The position numbers and the translations under genes were made by a program. From NCBI RefSeq assembly GCF_027922425.1, contig NZ_BSFQ01000029.1:29491-93490 (forward strand): a stretch of DNA of 64,000 nucleotides, written 5' to 3'. Below, one piece after another: positions 47,676 through 56,409 of this stretch (the first letter of the stretch is position 1; each line of letters starts with the position of its first letter). A model generated the notes under the pieces. It ran no database searches, had not been told where the DNA came from, and worked only from the letters and a program-made list of their open reading frames with translations. The DNA comes from Pseudonocardia halophobica. Its GTDB lineage: Bacteria; Actinomycetota; Actinomycetes; Mycobacteriales; Pseudonocardiaceae.

Positions 47676-48812
47676 GTGCGCACGCGGCTCACGCTGCGGT
47701 GGCAGCTGACGCTCCTCGGCACCGCCCTGGTCGCGCTGGTCAGCGCCCTGCTGCTGTGGCTGGGCTGGCTGCTCGTCGGCGGGGTGGCCGCGTCCGTGCC
47801 CTCCCTGCCGCCCGGCACCCCGGTGCGCGTGGGGTCCGTCGAGGTCCCGGCCGAGCAGGTCACCGCCGCGGTGCGGGACGCGGCGCGCGCCGACGTGCTG
47901 CACGCCGGGCTGATCGCGTTCCCGCTGGTCGTCCTGGCCGCGGGGCTGACGTCGTGGGTGCTGGTCGGGCGGGTGCTCGCCCCGCTGCACGAGGTCACCG
48001 CCACCGCGCGCCGGCTGTCGGCGGAGAACCTCGACGCCCGGCTGGGCCTGCGCGAGGCCCGCGGCGAGCTGGCCGAGCTCGCCACCACCTTCGACGCGAT
48101 GCTGGACCGGCTGCAGGGCGCCTTCGAGGTGCAGCGCCGCTTCGTCGCCAACGCGAGCCACGAGCTACGCACCCCGCTCTCCGTGCTGCGCACCGAGGTC
48201 GACGTGACCCTGGCCGACCCGGACGCCGACGTCGCCGAGCTGCGGCGGATGGGCGAGGTGGTCCGGGACGCCACCCGCCGGGCGGACGACCTCGTGTCAG
48301 GGCTGCTGCTGCTCGCACGCACCGAGGCGCTGGGCGGGATCGCGGAGCCGGCCCGGCGGCCGGTGGACCTGCGCGACGCCGGGGCGCACGCCGTGCGGGT
48401 CACCGCGACCGAGGCGGCCCGCCGCGGCCTGCACGTGCGGACGACGGGCGGGCCGGCACCGGTCTCGGGCGATCCCGCGCTGCTGGAGCGGGTGGCGGGC
48501 AACCTCGTGGAGAACGCCGTGCGGCACAACGTCGACGGTGGCTGGGTGGAGGTGTGCACCGGGCCGCTCGACGGCGGCGCGGAGCTGCGGGTCTCCTCCA
48601 GTGGGCCGGAGATCGACCCGGCGCGGGTGGGGGAGCTGTTCGAACCCTTCCGGCGCGGGCCGGTGCCCCGGACCGGCGGGACGGCCGGCTCCGGGCTGGG
48701 GTTGTCGATCGTGCGGGCCGTGGTCGCGGCGCACGGTGGCGCGGTGCGGGCCGAGCCGGTGCCGGGCGGCGGCCTGACCGTGGTGGTCCGGCTGCCGACC
48801 GGGTTCGGCTGA
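47676..48812 (+). CDS. Sensor histidine kinase
   Basis: A 378-residue membrane kinase. Two helices (about 11-37 and 76-99) flank a short extracellular loop of about 40 residues. HAMP is next (LVGRVLAPLHEVTATARRLS), then the HisKA domain with H162 in VANASHELRTPLSVLRTE, and the HATPase domain with N box GNLVENAVRHN and G box GSGLGLSIVRAV. GTG 47676 has GGGGAGG upstream. The small sensor loop suggests membrane or ion-level sensing. It pairs with the OmpR-type regulator just upstream. Confidence 0.92.
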   Translation: MRTRLTLRWQLTLLGTALVALVSALLLWLGWLLVGGVAASVPSLPPGTPVRVGSVEVPAEQVTAAVRDAARADVLHAGLIAFPLVVLAAGLTSWVLVGRVLAPLHEVTATARRLSAENLDARLGLREARGELAELATTFDAMLDRLQGAFEVQRRFVANASHELRTPLSVLRTEVDVTLADPDADVAELRRMGEVVRDATRRADDLVSGLLLLARTEALGGIAEPARRPVDLRDAGAHAVRVTATEAARRGLHVRTTGGPAPVSGDPALLERVAGNLVENAVRHNVDGGWVEVCTGPLDGGAELRVSSSGPEIDPARVGELFEPFRRGPVPRTGGTAGSGLGLSIVRAVVAAHGGAVRAEPVPGGGLTVVVRLPTGFG

Positions 48813-48852
48813 GCGCTCGGCTTGTCGGCCGCTCGGCCACCGGCTCAGCCGA
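48805..48852. terminator. Inverted repeat around the stops of convergent genes
   Basis: TCGGCTGAGC (48805-48814) and GCTCAGCCGA (48843-48852) are perfect 10-bp arms 28 nt apart. The stop codons of the histidine kinase (TGA 48810-48812) and of the GT2 gene (TCA 48845-48847) lie inside the arms, mirroring the arrangement at 2955-2994. It may be a bidirectional terminator. Confidence 0.5.
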
Positions 48853-49825
48853 CGGACTGGATGACCTTCGAGATCCCGCCGTAGATGCCGGCGCGGGCGC
48901 CGTCGCGGGCCGCGCGCATCTTGACCCGGCCGGCCGGGCCGGCGCCGTGCCAGCCGAGCAGCGACTGGCCCCAGCGGCTGCGGGCGAGCCGGGTGGGGCC
49001 GGCGGCGAGGGCCTGCCGGGCCCAGCGCTCGGCGATCTCGTCGTGCCCGTCCCGGTAGGCGAACACCGCGGGCTGGACGAAGGCCAGGCCGGGGTGCAGC
49101 CGGGTCATCATCGGCGCGTACTCGGTGAGCATCTTGTCCAGCGCCTCGTACCGCGCGGTGCGGTTCGAGCTGATGCTGCCGGTGCGCATGAGCCGCATGT
49201 CGACCAGGTAGCGGCGGATGCCGTAGAAGAGCGGGGTCGACGACCAGGCGCCGATCCGCAGCCACATCTCCAGGTCGACGGCGCTGGCGATGCTGGTGTC
49301 GAACACGCCGACCTCGTCGAAGCAGCTGCGCCGCACGACCAGCGAGCTGCCGTTGTGCGTCGGGTTGTTCTCGGCCAGGAACCGGTCCATGTCGCACGGG
49401 CCGGCCGGCTGCCAGCGCGGGCCGACGACCCGGCCGCTCTCCAGCATCACGCGGGTGTGGCAGAAGGTCGCGCCGATCGGGCCCGGTGCGGTGTGCATGG
49501 TGTGCAGCTGGCGGCGGAGGAACTCCGGGTGCCAGCGGTCGTCGCCGTCGAGGAAGGCCACGAACGGCGCCGTGGTCTCGGCGATGCCGAGGTTGCGGGC
49601 CGCGCCGGAGCCCGCGTTGGTGGTGGAGACGAGCCGGATCCGGGCGTCGAGGGCCGCCCGCCCGCGGACGACGTCCGCCGTGTCGTCCGTGGAGCCGTCG
49701 TCGACGACGACGTATTCGAAGCGGCCCTCGCTCTGCCGCCTCACCGAGTCGATGGCCTCCCCGATCCACCGCCCGACGTTGTACGCCGGCGTGATCACCG
49801 AGACCACCGCTGCATTCTTCGGCAC
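48845..49825 (-). CDS. GT2-family glycosyltransferase
   Basis: A 326-residue GT-A enzyme. SVITPAYNVGRWIGEAIDSV and YVVVDDGSTDDTADVVRG bind the nucleotide, and the DxD-type motif is FVAFLDGDDRWHPEF. It should add sugars to a surface glycan. GTG 49825 follows TAGGGT by 7 nt; an ATG at 49873 in the same frame is less likely. It is divergent from the TupA-like gene, and near the flippase and ugd genes, which suggests one polymer pathway. Confidence 0.9.
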   Translation of the reverse strand: MPKNAAVVSVITPAYNVGRWIGEAIDSVRRQSEGRFEYVVVDDGSTDDTADVVRGRAALDARIRLVSTTNAGSGAARNLGIAETTAPFVAFLDGDDRWHPEFLRRQLHTMHTAPGPIGATFCHTRVMLESGRVVGPRWQPAGPCDMDRFLAENNPTHNGSSLVVRRSCFDEVGVFDTSIASAVDLEMWLRIGAWSSTPLFYGIRRYLVDMRLMRTGSISSNRTARYEALDKMLTEYAPMMTRLHPGLAFVQPAVFAYRDGHDEIAERWARQALAAGPTRLARSRWGQSLLGWHGAGPAGRVKMRAARDGARAGIYGGISKVIQSVG

Positions 49826-49832
49826 GAATCGG

Positions 49833-49838
49833 ACCCTA
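49833..49838 (-). promoter_or_regulatory. -10 element of the GT2 gene, leaderless type
   Basis: TAGGGT on the minus strand, 7 nt before GTG 49825. Confidence 0.55.
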
Positions 49839-49969
49839 TCAATGGTGCTGTGCGGGTGCTCCCGCGACCCCATTCACTCTTTCGGGACGCGTGCAGGAGA
49901 GTGATTACGGGTGGTCCGTCACGCTTTGTGTTTCCCGGACGTGACGGCGGGACGTCCACGGCGCTCCGC

Positions 49970-49975
49970 TATCGT
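49970..49975 (+). promoter_or_regulatory. -10 element of the TupA-like gene, leaderless type
   Basis: TATCGT, 7 nt before ATG 49983. Confidence 0.55.
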
Positions 49976-49982
49976 CTCGCAG

Positions 49983-50876
49983 ATGACGTTCGATGCGCGG
50001 GTTCTCCTCGCCCGCCGGCTGCGTTTCCTTCCCGACCGGCCCTTCGCCATCGCCAAGCACGCCCTCTTCCAGGGCGAGCTGACCACGCTCCGCAACCCCG
50101 TGACCTGGTCCCAGCTGCTCGCCGCGAAGAACCTGCGGGAGCAGGACCCGGTGGTCCACCAGACGTCGGACAAATACGCGGTCCGCGAGTACGTCGCGGA
50201 GAAGGTAGGCGAGGATTACCTCATTCCGCTGTACCAGGTCGTCGACAATGCAGCGGATCTCGACTTCGACGCGATCCCCGGTCCGTGCGTGATCAAGGGG
50301 ACGCACGGCTGTGACATGACCGTGCTGGTCCCGGACCTGGCCGCGGCCGACCGCGCCGCCATCCGCGAGACGGTCCGGCGCTGGCTCGGCACGGACTTCT
50401 ACAAGGCGGGCTGGCGCGAGACGCCCTACCGCGGACTCAAGCCCCGCGCGGTCGTCGAACAGTTCATCGGCACGCCCACGGGAGACGCTCCGACGGACTA
50501 CAAGTTCTTCATGTTCGGGGGTGTGCCGGGGATGGTCGTGGTCGACCAGGACCGGTTCACCGGGCACACCTCGACCATGTTGACGCCGGAGTGGCGGCAA
50601 TACGACATCAGCGGGCGGTTCGCTTTCGCCGAGAAGCTCCCCGAGCAGCCGGCGAACTACGCGGAGATGCTCGACGTCGCGAAGGCACTGAGTGCCGAAT
50701 TCGCATTCGCCCGGATCGATCTCTACAACGTCGACGGCAAGATCTATTTCGGCGAGATCACCCACAACCCGGGCGGCGGGCTGGTGCGCCTGCAGCCGCG
50801 GGAATTCGACCGCGCGCTCGGGGACATGTGGCGCCACGGCACCCCGGTCCCCGAGCGGTTCGTCGCGAAGAACTGA
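49983..50876 (+). CDS. TupA-like ATP-grasp protein
   Basis: A 297-residue protein of the TupA-like ATP-grasp group. TSDKYAVREYVAEKVGEDYL, then PGPCVIKGTHGCDMTVLV (ATP-binding Lys region), VVEQFIG, TDYKFFMFGGVPGMVVVDQD and ARIDLYNVDGKIYFGEITHN are characteristic. The founding member, TupA, is needed for teichuronopeptide in Bacillus; ATP-grasp enzymes form acyl-phosphate intermediates and often amide bonds. The acceptor is unknown. Codon use is richer in A/T-ending codons than in neighbouring genes (for example AAA, GTA, GCA and GAA codons), a sign of possible transfer. Divergent GT2 and convergent flippase and ugd fit a surface-polymer locus. Confidence 0.82.
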   Translation: MTFDARVLLARRLRFLPDRPFAIAKHALFQGELTTLRNPVTWSQLLAAKNLREQDPVVHQTSDKYAVREYVAEKVGEDYLIPLYQVVDNAADLDFDAIPGPCVIKGTHGCDMTVLVPDLAAADRAAIRETVRRWLGTDFYKAGWRETPYRGLKPRAVVEQFIGTPTGDAPTDYKFFMFGGVPGMVVVDQDRFTGHTSTMLTPEWRQYDISGRFAFAEKLPEQPANYAEMLDVAKALSAEFAFARIDLYNVDGKIYFGEITHNPGGGLVRLQPREFDRALGDMWRHGTPVPERFVAKN

Positions 50877-50877
50877 G

Positions 50878-52224
50878 TCAGGACCGGGCCGGCTCCGGCT
50901 GGCTGCGCGGGTCCCGCTGTCCGCGCAGCCACCGGACCACCACCGGACCGACGGCGAGGGCGAGCACGATCTCGATCACGAGCGTCACCCAGCCCACCGA
51001 GTCCAGCCCGAGCGGGCCGTGCAGCACGGCGACGCCGCCGATCAGCAGCACCGACTGCACGAGCTGGATCCAGGCGAGCGGGGCCGTGCGGTTCTCCAGG
51101 CGCGTCATGGTCATGTACAGCGACACGACCACGCGCGGGAACACCGAGATCATCAGCAGCTGCAGCAGGAACGTGGCGTTCTCCCGGTACTGCGTGCCGT
51201 AGAGCTGAAGCAGCCAGGGCGCCACGAGGGCGATCACCACCGACGCGGGCAGCACGGTGAGCGCGATGCGGCGCAGCACCGCGCGGGCGTAGCGGTGGGC
51301 GTGCGCGGGGTCCCGGGCGGCCTCGGCGACCAGCGACGACGTGATACCCATGGTCAGCAGGTTCATCGCCGTGAACACCGTCTGCGCCGGGAGGAAGTAC
51401 GCGCCCTCCTCGGGCCCCATCAGCCCCACGATGAGGACCGGCAGGAAGGTCGACGACATCTGGTTGAAGACCTGGCCGGCGTAGTCGCCCGCCATGTACC
51501 GGGCGAGCGTCCGGCGGTCCACCGGCTCCTGGTCGGCGCGGGTGGCCGCCACGTGCCGGGGGAGCAGCCTCCGGAAGAGCAACAGCGTGACCGGGACGAT
51601 CAGCGCGACCACCGGCAGCGTCCACGAGGTGAACACGCCGTCGCTCACCGCGGTCTGCGCCACGGCGACCAGCAGGATCAGCTTGACGATCCCGTAGATC
51701 CCGTTCTCCAGCGGGATCCACAGGGACTCGCGCAGCCCGGTCAGCGCCGCGTCCTGCAGGTTGAACAGCGACCAGATCACGACCGAGGCGACGAACCACA
51801 GCGCGAAGGGCCAGGACATGTGGAGCGGGTCGCCCACGTCGCGGAACACGTGGCAGTACACCGCCACCCCGCCCGCGCCGAGGATCCCCAGCCCGGACGA
51901 GACGGCGTAGGACAGCAGGATCAGCCGCCCCGACGCCGTGCCCGCCCTGGGCAGGAACCGGATGAGCGCCTGGCCGAAGTTCAGCTGGGTCAGCACCGAC
52001 ACCAGCAGCATCAGCGAGGTCAGCGCGTTGCCGCGGCCCACCTCGACGTCCGGGTAGGTGCGGGCCGCGACGACCCAGTAGAGCAGCCCGAAGACGGAGT
52101 TGACCGCCGTGTTGAGCATCAGGGCGTAGGTGTTGCGGTACAGCGGGACGGCGAGCTCCCGGCGGATCCCGTGGATCCGGCCGCGGAGCCCCGTCGGGGC
52201 CGGTTCGGTGGCCGGACGGCTCAC
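50878..52224 (-). CDS. Polysaccharide flippase (PST/MATE-like) membrane protein
   Basis: A 448-residue membrane protein with about 12-14 helices. LNTAVNSVFGLLYWVVAART and the YRENATFLLQLLMISVFPRV region are typical of lipid-linked oligosaccharide flippases. It should move an undecaprenyl-linked glycan across the membrane. It overlaps ugd by 4 bp (GTGA at 52224-52221), so UDP-glucuronate supply and export are linked. It ends 1 nt from the convergent TupA-like gene stop. Confidence 0.88.
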   Translation of the reverse strand: MSRPATEPAPTGLRGRIHGIRRELAVPLYRNTYALMLNTAVNSVFGLLYWVVAARTYPDVEVGRGNALTSLMLLVSVLTQLNFGQALIRFLPRAGTASGRLILLSYAVSSGLGILGAGGVAVYCHVFRDVGDPLHMSWPFALWFVASVVIWSLFNLQDAALTGLRESLWIPLENGIYGIVKLILLVAVAQTAVSDGVFTSWTLPVVALIVPVTLLLFRRLLPRHVAATRADQEPVDRRTLARYMAGDYAGQVFNQMSSTFLPVLIVGLMGPEEGAYFLPAQTVFTAMNLLTMGITSSLVAEAARDPAHAHRYARAVLRRIALTVLPASVVIALVAPWLLQLYGTQYRENATFLLQLLMISVFPRVVVSLYMTMTRLENRTAPLAWIQLVQSVLLIGGVAVLHGPLGLDSVGWVTLVIEIVLALAVGPVVVRWLRGQRDPRSQPEPARS

Positions 52225-53594
52225 CGGGGGCCCAGGCGGGCGTTCGGGTTCTCCCGCGCCTGCCGGCCGATGCCCGACCAGGCGAAGCCCGCCCGGCGCA
52301 CGACGGCCGGGTCGAGCAGGTTGCGGGTGTCGACGACGGTGCGCGCGGCGACCGTCCCGGCCAGCCGGGTCCAGTCCAGCGACCGGAACTCGGGCCACTC
52401 GGTCAGCACGACGACCGCCTCGGCCCCCGCGGCGGCCTCGTACGGGTCGTCGACGAGGGTGAGCAGGCGCGGGTCGAGCGTGCCGGCCGCGGCGGAGCCC
52501 ACCGGCACGCCCGGGTCGTAGGCCACGAGCTCGGCGCCGGCCTGGCGCAGCAGCGCGGCCACGCCGAGGGCGGGGGAGTCCCGCAGGTCGTCCGTGCCGG
52601 CCTTGAAGGTCAGCCCGAACAGCGCCAGCCGGGTCTTGGTCAGCGGGCCGCCGCGGCGCCCGGTGACGGCCACCCGGACCTTGTCGACCATCCGCTGGAA
52701 CTGGCGGGTGTTGGTGTCGATGCTCGCCCGGAGCAGCCGGAACTCGAAGTCGGCCGAGTCGGCGACCTGGAGCAGGGCATGGGTGTCCTTGGGCAGGCAG
52801 GAACCGCCCCAGCCCGGGCCGGGGGACAGGAAGGCCTGGCCGATCCGGCGGTCGTAGCCCATGCCCTCGGTCACGTCGGCGACGTCCGCGTCGACCCGCT
52901 CGCACAGCTCCGCCAGCGCGTTGACGTAGGAGAGCTTCATGGCGAGGAAGCAGTTCGCCGCGTACTTGATCATCTCGGCGCTGGCCGCGTCCGTGAGGAC
53001 GGTGGGCGCACCGAGGCGGGCGTAGAGGGCCGCGACGCGCTCGGCGGCGTCCTGCGACGAGTTCGAGCCCACGACGATCCGGTCCGGGTGCAGGAAGTCG
53101 TGCACCGCCGAGCCCTCGCGCAGGAACTCGGGGTTGCTGGCGACCTCGACGTCGTCCCGGGCGAGGAGCTCGCTGGTCCGGTCCGCCGTGCCCACCGGCA
53201 CCGTCGACTTGTTGACGACCACGCAGCCCGGCGGCATGGCCTCGCGGACCTCCTCGACGACGGCCTCGACCGCCGCCAGGTCCGCCACGCCGCCGACGCC
53301 CATCGGGGTCGGTACGCAGAGGAACATCACCTCGACCGGGCGGCCCTCGGACTCCAGCTCCTTGAGCGCCTCGGCCGCGCCGACGACGAACGAGAGCCGG
53401 CCCGCGGCCAGGCCCTCGGCGACGAGCTCCGCCAGCCCGGGCTCGCGGATCGCGATCTCCCCGCGGGACAGCGCGGCCACCTTCGTCTCGTCGATGTCGG
53501 CACACACCACGCGGTGGCCGAGCGAGGCGAGGCAGGCTCCGGTGGTCAGACCGACATAGCCGGTCCCGACCACGGCGACCGTTCGTGCGAACAA
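52221..53594 (-). CDS. ugd: UDP-glucose 6-dehydrogenase
   Basis: Ugd oxidises UDP-glucose to UDP-glucuronate with two NAD+. It has 457 residues. VAVVGTGYVGLTTGACLASL is the N-terminal NAD-binding motif, and VNKSTVPVGTA, the catalytic Cys in PGPGWGGSCLPKDTHALL, and ALFGLTFKAGTDDLRDSP are hallmarks. TTG 53594 is taken as the start because AGGGGGA is correctly spaced upstream. The next gene overlaps by 4 bp. UDP-mannose or UDP-GlcNAc dehydrogenase is a less likely alternative. Confidence 0.93.
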   Translation of the reverse strand: MFARTVAVVGTGYVGLTTGACLASLGHRVVCADIDETKVAALSRGEIAIREPGLAELVAEGLAAGRLSFVVGAAEALKELESEGRPVEVMFLCVPTPMGVGGVADLAAVEAVVEEVREAMPPGCVVVNKSTVPVGTADRTSELLARDDVEVASNPEFLREGSAVHDFLHPDRIVVGSNSSQDAAERVAALYARLGAPTVLTDAASAEMIKYAANCFLAMKLSYVNALAELCERVDADVADVTEGMGYDRRIGQAFLSPGPGWGGSCLPKDTHALLQVADSADFEFRLLRASIDTNTRQFQRMVDKVRVAVTGRRGGPLTKTRLALFGLTFKAGTDDLRDSPALGVAALLRQAGAELVAYDPGVPVGSAAAGTLDPRLLTLVDDPYEAAAGAEAVVVLTEWPEFRSLDWTRLAGTVAARTVVDTRNLLDPAVVRRAGFAWSGIGRQARENPNARLGPR

Positions 53595-53834
53595 GCTGAG
53601 TCCCCCTGATGTGTGTCCGACGGCGACACTGCGTCCAACGACGGGAGTGCCGCGTGCGACACGATCGACCGTAGACCAGCCCGTCCGTCGCGGAACGCAC
53701 AGGTCCGGCCGTCTCGGGCGGGTCACGGAGGTCCCCCGCAATCGTCCGAACGAGTGCCTTGCTACGTTCGCGCCCCGGACGCCCGGCGTTAACCCGCGAC
53801 GTGTTGGACTCCGGTGACGAGGGGGAGGCACGAG

Positions 53835-55052
53835 ATGAAGGTGCTCTGCGTCGGCGGCGGTCCCGCCGGCCTGTACTCGGCGATCCTGGCCAAGCTGGCC
53901 GATCCGTCGACCGAGGTCGAGGTGCTGGAGCGCAACGCGCCCGGCGCCACCCATGGGTGGGGGATCACGTTCGGCGAGGACCTCCTCGACGACCTCTACC
54001 GGCACGACGCCGAGAGCGGACGCGCCATCCGGGACGCGGCGATCCTGTGGGGCGACCAGGTCGTCCGGATCGGCGGGCGGCCGCCCGTGCACATCGGCGG
54101 CAAGTACGGCTTCTCGATGGGCCGCGCCGCGCTGCTGGAGATCCTCGCCGCGCGGGCCGCGGAGCTCGGCGTCACGATCCGGTGGGAGACCGAGCTGCCC
54201 GAGGACCGGGTGGCCGACCTCGGCTCCGAGGCCCACCTGGTGATCGCCGCCGACGGCGCGGGCAGCCGGGTCCGCGGGGCGCACGACTTCGGCACCGCGG
54301 TGACCACCGGCCGCAACCGGTACATCTGGCTCGGCACCTCGCGGTACCTCGAGCGGTTCACGTTCGCCTTCGAGCGCACGGACGCGGGCTGGCTGTGGTT
54401 CTACGCCTACCCGTCGACCGGCGGGACCAGCACCTGCATCGTCGAGTGCAGCCCGGAGACGTGGACCGGGCTCGGCCTGGACACCGCCGACGTCGACGAG
54501 GGCGTCGCGCGCGTCGCCGAGATCTTCGCCGAGCCGCTCGGCGGCGAGCCGATGATGCGCCCGCCGGGCCGCGTGGGCAGCTCCGGCACCGCCGCGCCGT
54601 GGCTGACCTTCCGGCACCTGCGCAACGCCACCTGGCGGCGCGACAACGTGGTGCTGATGGGCGACGCCGCGCACACCACGCACTTCGGCATCGGCTCGGG
54701 CACCGTGCTGGCCGTGCAGGACGCCGTCCGGCTCGCCGAGTCCCTGAAGCTCTTCGCCGACGACCTGCCGGGCGCGATCGCGGGCTACGACGCGCTGCGC
54801 CGCGCCGAGGTCGGCCGGGTGCAGGAGCAGGCCCTGCGCAACATGCACTGGTTCGAGGAGGTCGGCCGGTACCTGGACACCCAGGATCCGGTCCGTTTCG
54901 CCTACACCCTCCTCGACCGCCGCGGCGACCACCCCGAGGCCTGGCGCTACCAGCTGCACAAGGCCACCCAGGTCGACGGCCTGCGCAAGGTGCGCAAGGG
55001 CGTCACCACGGTCCGCCGCACCGTCCGCGCGGTGAAGCGGGTGGGGCTCTGA
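53835..55052 (+). CDS. FAD-dependent aromatic-CoA-type monooxygenase
   Basis: A 405-residue flavoprotein. VLCVGGGPAGLYSAILAKLA is the Rossmann motif, and THGWGITFGEDLLDDLYRHD and NVVLMGDAAHTTHFGIGSGT match the FAD half of anthraniloyl-CoA monooxygenase and salicylyl-CoA 5-hydroxylase. Those enzymes often carry a second (OYE-like) domain; it is absent here, so this is a single-domain relative. The substrate is unknown. ATG 53835 has a GGGGGAGG site upstream; the frame to 53814 was not used. It diverges from ugd and is alone between ugd and the HRDC gene. Confidence 0.83.
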   Translation: MKVLCVGGGPAGLYSAILAKLADPSTEVEVLERNAPGATHGWGITFGEDLLDDLYRHDAESGRAIRDAAILWGDQVVRIGGRPPVHIGGKYGFSMGRAALLEILAARAAELGVTIRWETELPEDRVADLGSEAHLVIAADGAGSRVRGAHDFGTAVTTGRNRYIWLGTSRYLERFTFAFERTDAGWLWFYAYPSTGGTSTCIVECSPETWTGLGLDTADVDEGVARVAEIFAEPLGGEPMMRPPGRVGSSGTAAPWLTFRHLRNATWRRDNVVLMGDAAHTTHFGIGSGTVLAVQDAVRLAESLKLFADDLPGAIAGYDALRRAEVGRVQEQALRNMHWFEEVGRYLDTQDPVRFAYTLLDRRGDHPEAWRYQLHKATQVDGLRKVRKGVTTVRRTVRAVKRVGL

Positions 55053-55070
55053 GCGGGGCCCGAACGCCTC

Positions 55071-56381
55071 TCAGGGCTCCTGCCGCGGCGAGAGGGCCTT
55101 CTCGAGCACCGGGGCGGTGAGCGCGATCTGCCAGTTCCGTGCGCCGCCCCGCTCGAGGAAGGCGGGCACGTCGCCGTCCGTGGGCGGGGTCCAGCAGAGC
55201 CGGCGGAGCAGATCCGGTTGCAGCAGGTTCTCCACCGGCACCGACCAGCGGTCCGACAGCTCGGACAGGCCAGTGCGGGCGGCGGAGAGCCGGGCCGCGG
55301 CGGCCGGGTCGCGGTCGGCCCAGCGGGACACCGGGGGCGGACCGTCGGTGGCCGCGGCGGGGCGGGGCAGCTCGGCGTCGGGCAGGGTCTGTGCGGACCG
55401 CAGGGCCCCGAACCAGTACGACTCGAGCCTGCGCTGCGCGCGCCCGCGGAACACCGGCAGCTGCGAGAGCGCCTTCGGGGAGGTGGGGGAGGCGACGGCG
55501 GCCTCCACGATCGCCGAGTCCGGCAGCACCCGGCCGGGCGCCACGTCCCGCTCGGCGGCCAGCCGGTCCCGGGCCTCCCACAGCGCCCGGACGGCGGCGA
55601 GCGCCCGCGGCCTGCGCACCTTGTGGATCCCGGACGTGCGCCGCCACGGGTCGGCCCGCGGGGGCGGCGGCCCGGCCGTGCGGACCGCCTCGAACTCCTC
55701 GAGCGCCCACTCGAGCTTGCCCTGCTCGTCGAGCAGGGCGGCCAGGGCGTCCCGGAGCTCGATGAGCACCTCGACGTCGAGCGCGGCGTAGACGAGCCAG
55801 TCCTCGGGGAGCGGGCGGCGGGACCAGTCCGCGGCCCCGTGGCCCTTCTCCAGCGTGAGCCCGAGCATCCGCTCGGTGAGCGGGCCCAGCCCGACGCGGG
55901 GCAGGCCCGCCAGCCGGCCCGCGAGCTCGGTGTCGAACAGCCGGGCGGGGTGCAGCCCCGCCTCGGCGAGGCAGGGCAGGTCCTGCGAGGCGGCGTGGAG
56001 CACCCACTCGGGGCCGTCCAGGGCAGGCGCGAGGCCGGTCAGGTCGCCGCCGAGCGGGACGGGGTCGACGAGGGCGGTGCCGGAGCCCGCCCGCCGCAGC
56101 TGCACCAGGTAGGCGCGCTGCGAGTACCGGAAACCGGACGCCCGCTCGGCGTCGACGGCGATCGGGCCGCTGCCGGCGGCCAGGGCGGCCGCCGTGTCGG
56201 CCAGCGCCGCCGCGTCCCGCACGACCTCGGGGAGCCCGTCGGCGGGGCGCAGCAGGGGGACGGGGGCGTTGCCCTCGGCATCACCGTCCGAGGCGGCCCC
56301 CGACGTGCCCCCGGGCACGGCGGAGGGGCCGGCCGCCGCGTGCCGCGGCGCCGGCCCGCCCCCCGAGCCGTGCGAAGTCAA
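55071..56381 (-). CDS. Ribonuclease D-like protein with HRDC domain
   Basis: About 436 residues. A DnaQ/RNase D-type 3'-5' exonuclease domain lies at about 70-235 (IAVDAERASGFRYSQRAYLVQLRR, DLPCLAEAGLHPARLFDTE, YAALDVEVLIELR), followed by an HRDC domain at about 265-345 (LWEARDRLAAERDVAPGRVL). The acidic residues of the exonuclease site (D, E, D) are visible in these segments. It probably trims structured RNAs. TTG 56381 is uncertain; the N-terminal ~45 residues are disordered. It lies 28 nt downstream of the response regulator. Confidence 0.87.
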   Translation of the reverse strand: MTSHGSGGGPAPRHAAAGPSAVPGGTSGAASDGDAEGNAPVPLLRPADGLPEVVRDAAALADTAAALAAGSGPIAVDAERASGFRYSQRAYLVQLRRAGSGTALVDPVPLGGDLTGLAPALDGPEWVLHAASQDLPCLAEAGLHPARLFDTELAGRLAGLPRVGLGPLTERMLGLTLEKGHGAADWSRRPLPEDWLVYAALDVEVLIELRDALAALLDEQGKLEWALEEFEAVRTAGPPPPRADPWRRTSGIHKVRRPRALAAVRALWEARDRLAAERDVAPGRVLPDSAIVEAAVASPTSPKALSQLPVFRGRAQRRLESYWFGALRSAQTLPDAELPRPAAATDGPPPVSRWADRDPAAAARLSAARTGLSELSDRWSVPVENLLQPDLLRRLCWTPPTDGDVPAFLERGGARNWQIALTAPVLEKALSPRQEP

Positions 56382-56409
56382 TGGTCGACTCCGCGAGCGT
56401 CGTCTCCGG

